Of a DNA stretch of 64,000 nt, positions 60,191 to 64,000 are shown one piece after another. The notes beneath the pieces are model-generated. The model was not told the origin of the DNA. It made no database searches and was given only the letters and a program-made list of their open reading frames with translations. Position numbers and translations under genes: made by a program. Numbering within the stretch: the stretch's first letter is position 1; every line of letters starts with the position of its first letter. Origin of the DNA: Caldilineaceae bacterium (GTDB lineage Bacteria > Chloroflexota > Anaerolineae > Caldilineales > Caldilineaceae); NCBI GenBank assembly GCA_019637685.1, contig JAHBVF010000007.1, positions 1-64,000 of the forward strand. The letters run 5' to 3'.

Positions 60191-63088
60191 ATGTCGATTC
60201 TTTTCGGCAGGGCGCGCGAACTTGCGCTGATCGAAGACGCCTTTCAGAAAACCCAGAGCCAGCAGGCGCGCACTGTGCTGCTGGCCGGGGAGTCGGGCAG
60301 CGGCAAGAGCGCGCTTCTGGAAGCTGTCGCCACTGCCTGTGAAGAGCGCGCGCTCGTGCTGCGCGGCAGCGCATCCGACGCCGAAGGGATGCCCCCCTAT
60401 CTGCCCTTTCTCGAAGCGTTGGGGACGGCGATGCGTACGCTGCCTGTGGAACGCCTGCGCCAATTACGTGCGCCTGACGCGCCGATCCTGGCCGGTCTCT
60501 TCCCTGAATTGGCCCGGCGTCTCGACGACACAGCCGCCGCCTTTGTCGTGCCGCCGGAGCAGGCCCGTCTGCGCCTGTACCAGGCCGTCGGTCAATTCAT
60601 CGCCAATCTGGCCGCCGAGCGTCCCCTCGTCTTTCTGCTCGACGATATCCACTGGGTCGAAGCGGCCACCTTTGACCTGCTCATTCAAATTGCCCGCACC
60701 CAACGCAGCGCACCTGTGCTCTGGCTGCTTGCCTATCGTTCCGAGGAAGCCCGGCGCAATCCCGCGCTGGAACGAGCCAGGGCCGAACTCAACCGGCTGG
60801 CAAACGCCATAACCATCCATCTTGACACCCTCTCTGCCGATGCCCTCGGCCAACTGGCGACCCACTATCTCGCCGGCTCCGCCCAGCCAACGCTCGTCCA
60901 GGAACTCCTGGCCCAGTCGGACGGCAACCCTTTTTATGCCGAAGAACTTCTGCGCCACTGGCGGGAATCCGGCCAGATCGGCCAGGGCGCGCAGGGCTGG
61001 CAAGCGACAAACCTACGCCAGGACGATCTGCCCGAAGGCATCGCCAGTCTCGTCGGTTTGCGTCTGGCCCGCCAGCCTGCCCCGGTCATCGAGAGCCTGC
61101 GCGCGGCCGCGGTGGTCGGGCGCAGTTTTGAAGCATCCCTTGTCGCCGCGCTCTCCGGCCAGCCCATCGAAAGCGTGGAAGCCCACCTGCAACAGGCGCT
61201 GGAGGCCTGGCTGGTGCAGGACGGGGCCGACGGTCACTTCACCTTTCGGCACACCCAAATCCGCCAGACCCTCTACAGCCAAGTACTGCCTTCCCGCCGC
61301 CAGCGCTGGCACGCAGCCCTGGCCCAACTCCTGGAACAATCCACCCCCCAGCCCCTGGCCCGGCTGGCCAGCCACTTTGCCCGGGGCGGCGATCCACACA
61401 AAGGCGCGGCCTATGGGCTGCGCGCCGGCCACGCTGCCCAGCAAGCCTATGCCTGGGAAGAGGCCATCACCCAATACGAAGCCGCCCTGGGCCTGCTCGA
61501 CCCTACAGATGCGCAGCGGGGCGACGCGCTCTTTCATCTGGGCGAAGCGCTGAGTCTGGCTGGCCGGGAACGCGAGGCAGTGAATGCCTTTGCCGCGGCC
61601 CGGGCCTGGCACAAACAGGCGGGCGATCTGCTGGGGTCGGCTCGGGCCGGGCACCGACTGGGCCAGGTCTATTGGCGTATGGAAGACCTGCCCAACGCCC
61701 GGGCCGCCTTGGAGAGCGCGCTCTATGCTATGCCCGTTGAACCCAGCCACGCGCGGGTGGAACTGCTGGTCGATCTGGGCAGCCTGCTGGCCGTCAGTCT
61801 GCATCAGATGGCGGATGGTCTGGCCCTGGGCCAGGAGGCGCTACAACTGGCCCAACGATTGGAAGACGACCGTCTACTGGCCGCGGCCAGCAGAGTTGTG
61901 GGCAATCTGCTGGTACGCAGCAACCGCTTGCCCGCGGGCACACAACAATTGGAGCAGGCGCTGCGTCTGGCAGTGGCCGCCGACGATCCTGTGGAAGCCG
62001 CCGAATGTTGCGCCCATCTGACCCTGGCCTATGTCTGGTCCACGGACTTCCAGCGCGCCCGGGAGACATTGCATCTCTGGGAAGGCCTTGCCCGCCAATC
62101 CCACGACCTCTACCAATTGCGCCATATCTATTCAATGGCCGCAGCCGCAGGGATTGTGGCGGGAGATTGGGAGCAGGCCGAGGCCCATCTGAACGGGGCC
62201 CAATTGATTGTCGAAGGGCTGACCAGCCCAGAACCCGCGGCCCTTCTGCGTGTGAATCGGGGGCTGCTCGCCTACTATCGGGATGACTTTGCCCAGGCCG
62301 AAGCCCACTTCGAGGCGGCCAGCGAGACTTTTCGTGGGTTGGGGCCGGGTGGACTGGTCTGGTATCTGGGTGCGCTGGGCATGGCCCTGGCCGCACAGGG
62401 CAAGCGGACAGCGGCCTATCGGGTGATGGACGAAGTGGAGGCGCTGATCCAGGCCCTGCCTCCGGACGCGCTGCCCCGGTCCGAGTCGTTGTCCCACCTG
62501 ACCCAGGCCGCGCTCTGGCTGGAGGAGCAGACGCGGCTGGCCCGCTACTATCCCCAATTGACGCTTTTTCGGGGTCAATATCACGACGCGTTGGTCGATC
62601 GCCTGCTCGGCGCGGTGGAGCTTCTGCAGGAGCAGTGGCCGTTGGCCCAGGCTTCGCTGGCCCGGGCCGAAGCCGCGGCCCGGCTCTCTGCCGCCAATCT
62701 GGAACTGGCCCATACCGTCTACACCCAGGCCCAGTGGGATCTGGCCCAGGCCAAACGGGGCCACAGCGAGCGCGCCCGCGCCCGCTTGGAGGAAGCGATC
62801 AGCCTCTATCACGCCCTGGGGTTGTCCCAGCGGGAAGCCCAGGCCCAGACGCTGCTCGACCGCTTATCTCCCAGCCAGGCCCCTGCCTATCCCGCCGGTC
62901 TCAGCCAGCGCGAAGTAGAGGTGCTACAACTGGTGGCCCAGGGCCAGAGCAACCGGCAGATTGCCGAGCGTCTCTTTCTCAGCGAGAAGACCATCGGCAA
63001 CCACATCACGAATATCTTCAACAAAATTGTGGTGGACAACCGGGCCGCGGCCGCGGCTTTCGCCATCCGCAACCATCTGATCGAATAG
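60191..63088 (+). CDS. LuxR-family regulator with AAA ATPase and TPR-like repeats (MalT-like)
   Basis: 965 residues. N-terminal AAA16-type ATPase: Walker A LLAGESGSGKSALLEAV (residues 33-40 region) and Walker B PLVFLLDDIHWVEAATFDLL. A long helical TPR-like region spans about residues 390-890. A C-terminal LuxR HTH spans 903-965: SQREVEVLQLVAQGQSNRQI, AERLFLSEKTIGNHITNIFN and KIVVDNRAAAAAFAIR. These activators bind ATP and an inducer, then oligomerise on promoters. The target is unknown; the small membrane protein gene at 63342 lies downstream. MSILFGRARELALIE is the typical opening. Confidence 0.95.
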   Translation: MSILFGRARELALIEDAFQKTQSQQARTVLLAGESGSGKSALLEAVATACEERALVLRGSASDAEGMPPYLPFLEALGTAMRTLPVERLRQLRAPDAPILAGLFPELARRLDDTAAAFVVPPEQARLRLYQAVGQFIANLAAERPLVFLLDDIHWVEAATFDLLIQIARTQRSAPVLWLLAYRSEEARRNPALERARAELNRLANAITIHLDTLSADALGQLATHYLAGSAQPTLVQELLAQSDGNPFYAEELLRHWRESGQIGQGAQGWQATNLRQDDLPEGIASLVGLRLARQPAPVIESLRAAAVVGRSFEASLVAALSGQPIESVEAHLQQALEAWLVQDGADGHFTFRHTQIRQTLYSQVLPSRRQRWHAALAQLLEQSTPQPLARLASHFARGGDPHKGAAYGLRAGHAAQQAYAWEEAITQYEAALGLLDPTDAQRGDALFHLGEALSLAGREREAVNAFAAARAWHKQAGDLLGSARAGHRLGQVYWRMEDLPNARAALESALYAMPVEPSHARVELLVDLGSLLAVSLHQMADGLALGQEALQLAQRLEDDRLLAAASRVVGNLLVRSNRLPAGTQQLEQALRLAVAADDPVEAAECCAHLTLAYVWSTDFQRARETLHLWEGLARQSHDLYQLRHIYSMAAAAGIVAGDWEQAEAHLNGAQLIVEGLTSPEPAALLRVNRGLLAYYRDDFAQAEAHFEAASETFRGLGPGGLVWYLGALGMALAAQGKRTAAYRVMDEVEALIQALPPDALPRSESLSHLTQAALWLEEQTRLARYYPQLTLFRGQYHDALVDRLLGAVELLQEQWPLAQASLARAEAAARLSAANLELAHTVYTQAQWDLAQAKRGHSERARARLEEAISLYHALGLSQREAQAQTLLDRLSPSQAPAYPAGLSQREVEVLQLVAQGQSNRQIAERLFLSEKTIGNHITNIFNKIVVDNRAAAAAFAIRNHLIE

Positions 63089-63097
63089 GCAGTGGAT

Positions 63098-63180
63098 GAA
63101 GAGGACACAGATTTTCATGATTTGGATTGACCTGCGCTGATTGGTCGGAGAATCTGCGTCCGATTTTCATCGCTATCTGT
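63098..63180. repeat. Dispersed repeat, ACACAGATTTTCATGATTTG and CTGCGCTGATTGGTC blocks
   Basis: GAGGACACAGATTTTCATGA followed by GATTGACCTGCGCTGATTGG and GAATCTGCGTCCGATTTTCA. Related to the CACAGATTT family at 15735 and 498. Confidence 0.65.
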
Positions 63181-63341
63181 CCAGTAGGGATTTCTCCCTA
63201 TTCCCCACCCCCACCACCCGCCCCAAACCTCTTTTGTACATCGGGGAATCCACCCGATGTGTACGTCGCGTCTTTGCCCCATACTTGGCCCTGTACGCCG
63301 GTATGAACTTCTATTTCACCAAAGCAAGGAGCGATGCAAAA

Positions 63342-63986
63342 ATGTCCAAATCTACACTCGTTCGCTGGAGTGGTCTCGTCCTACTGTTGGCAGGGTTGTG
63401 TGTGGCAATTCCGGCCCTCCTGCATCCCGACGAAGCCGCCAATCCGTCTGCAATGACCGGCGCAAGCTGGGTTCCCGTCCACACCGTTTTTATTTTCTCG
63501 TTGCTGTTGATGATCTTCGGTCTGTTCGGGCTATACGCGCTGCTTTGGGAGCGCCCCTCTGGACTGACGACTATCAGCTTTGTTTTGATGGTTATCGGCA
63601 GTGTACTGACTGTCTCCGTCCTGACGATTGACGCGTATGTTGTCCCTGTGCTGGCCAGCAATCCCGCGGCCAGTGGGCTGCTTGCGGAAACGGGGCCGCT
63701 CTTTGGGGGACCTCTGGGCACGGAGTTTCTGCTGGCCGCTGTGACCTTTGCGCTGGGCACACTCCTGCTGGGCATCGATCTGCTGCGCAATGGAACGTTG
63801 CCCCGGGGCGCAGGCGTGCTGCTATTGGTGGGTGGCCCGCTGATGGGCTTCTCTGGCCTGCTGCCTCATCTGATCTTTGTGGCAGGCGGGCTACTCTTGG
63901 GCGCAAGTCTTATCTGGCTCGGCTATGCAATCTGGGCCGAGCCGACAGTAGCTGTGCGCCGGGAAGCGATGGCAGCCCGAGCCTGA
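63342..63986 (+). CDS. Multi-TM membrane protein of unknown function
   Basis: 214 residues from MSKSTLVRWSGLVLLLAG. About six hydrophobic segments: LVLLLAGLCVAIPALL, HTVFIFSLLLMIFGLFGLYALL, TTISFVLMVIGSVLTVSVLT, LAAVTFALGTLLLGIDLL, GAGVLLLVGGPLMGFSGLL and LIFVAGGLLLGASLIWLGYAIW. The start is chosen because AAGGAGCG lies 10 bases upstream; the longer frame to 63141 begins in repeat DNA. The overall build (short loops, 6 TM, DUF4386-like) suggests a small integral membrane protein, but no specific family is certain. Confidence 0.7.
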   Translation: MSKSTLVRWSGLVLLLAGLCVAIPALLHPDEAANPSAMTGASWVPVHTVFIFSLLLMIFGLFGLYALLWERPSGLTTISFVLMVIGSVLTVSVLTIDAYVVPVLASNPAASGLLAETGPLFGGPLGTEFLLAAVTFALGTLLLGIDLLRNGTLPRGAGVLLLVGGPLMGFSGLLPHLIFVAGGLLLGASLIWLGYAIWAEPTVAVRREAMAARA

Positions 63987-64000
63987 CCTCAAAATAGCCG

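Overview
The window is GC-rich, densely coding bacterial chromosome, most probably from the phylum Chloroflexota (Anaerolineae/Caldilineae-like). This is judged from gene style, not from a marker gene. The window has DUF1800/DUF1501 pairs, a VanW-type cell-wall protein, very large STAND-type regulators with WD40 or TPR ends, beta-helix secreted proteins with PT-rich linkers, many sugar-acid dehydratases, and intergenic DNA crowded with short dispersed repeats. I see no rRNA, tRNA, CRISPR array, integrase or transposase.

Layout. 0-9.6 kb: a decayed NUDIX gene, an orphan FAD subunit of the xanthine-dehydrogenase type, an epimerase, a DUF624-like membrane protein, metG, a membrane glycosyltransferase carrying repeat copies inside its reading frame, a fused toxin/antitoxin-like gene and a VanW protein. 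9.8-13.1 kb: a DUF1800-DUF1501 Tat-exported pair. 13.1-17.5 kb: a DUF2442/DUF4160 pair with an amber codon in DUF4160, two RNA methyltransferases, and a methyltransferase plus DUF1295 pair. 17.8-20.3 kb and 33.9-44.7 kb: sugar-acid catabolism, with four enolase-superfamily dehydratases (one DgoD-like, one RhmD-like), a DapA-family aldolase, a 2-hydroxyacid dehydrogenase, a Gfo/Idh/MocA oxidoreductase, an amidohydrolase of the lactonase type, an Ldh-family dehydrogenase and an MFS exporter.

Two loci share one plan: a large STAND regulator on the minus strand, a divergent small gene of about 75 codons, then a giant secreted protein. The first is 21.9-30.7 kb (XRE/NB-ARC/TPR regulator, 1,923-residue beta-helix protein). 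The second is 45.4-53.4 kb (BTAD/NB-ARC/14xWD40 regulator, 1,079-residue protein with a papain-like segment and RTX-like repeats). Both giant proteins, and the DUF1501 protein, end in the same kind of extreme C-terminal motif (aromatic-Leu-Pro-x-hydrophobic-x-basic-stop). This is the best candidate here for an undescribed surface-sorting system.

30.8-33.9 kb holds a PAP2 phosphatase and hflK-hflC. 53.8-56.7 kb is a tight operon of a RimK-associated protease, RimK fused to a TrkA-C domain, and an aspartoacylase-like deacylase. 56.7-64 kb has a SulP transporter, a double UspA protein, a zinc-ribbon methyltransferase, a LuxR-type ATPase regulator and a small membrane protein.

At least ten families of short repeats fill the gaps between genes. 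Some enter coding sequence: they supply stop codons and C-terminal tails, and they expand loops of one membrane protein. All homology statements come from recognising family motifs by eye; no search was run.
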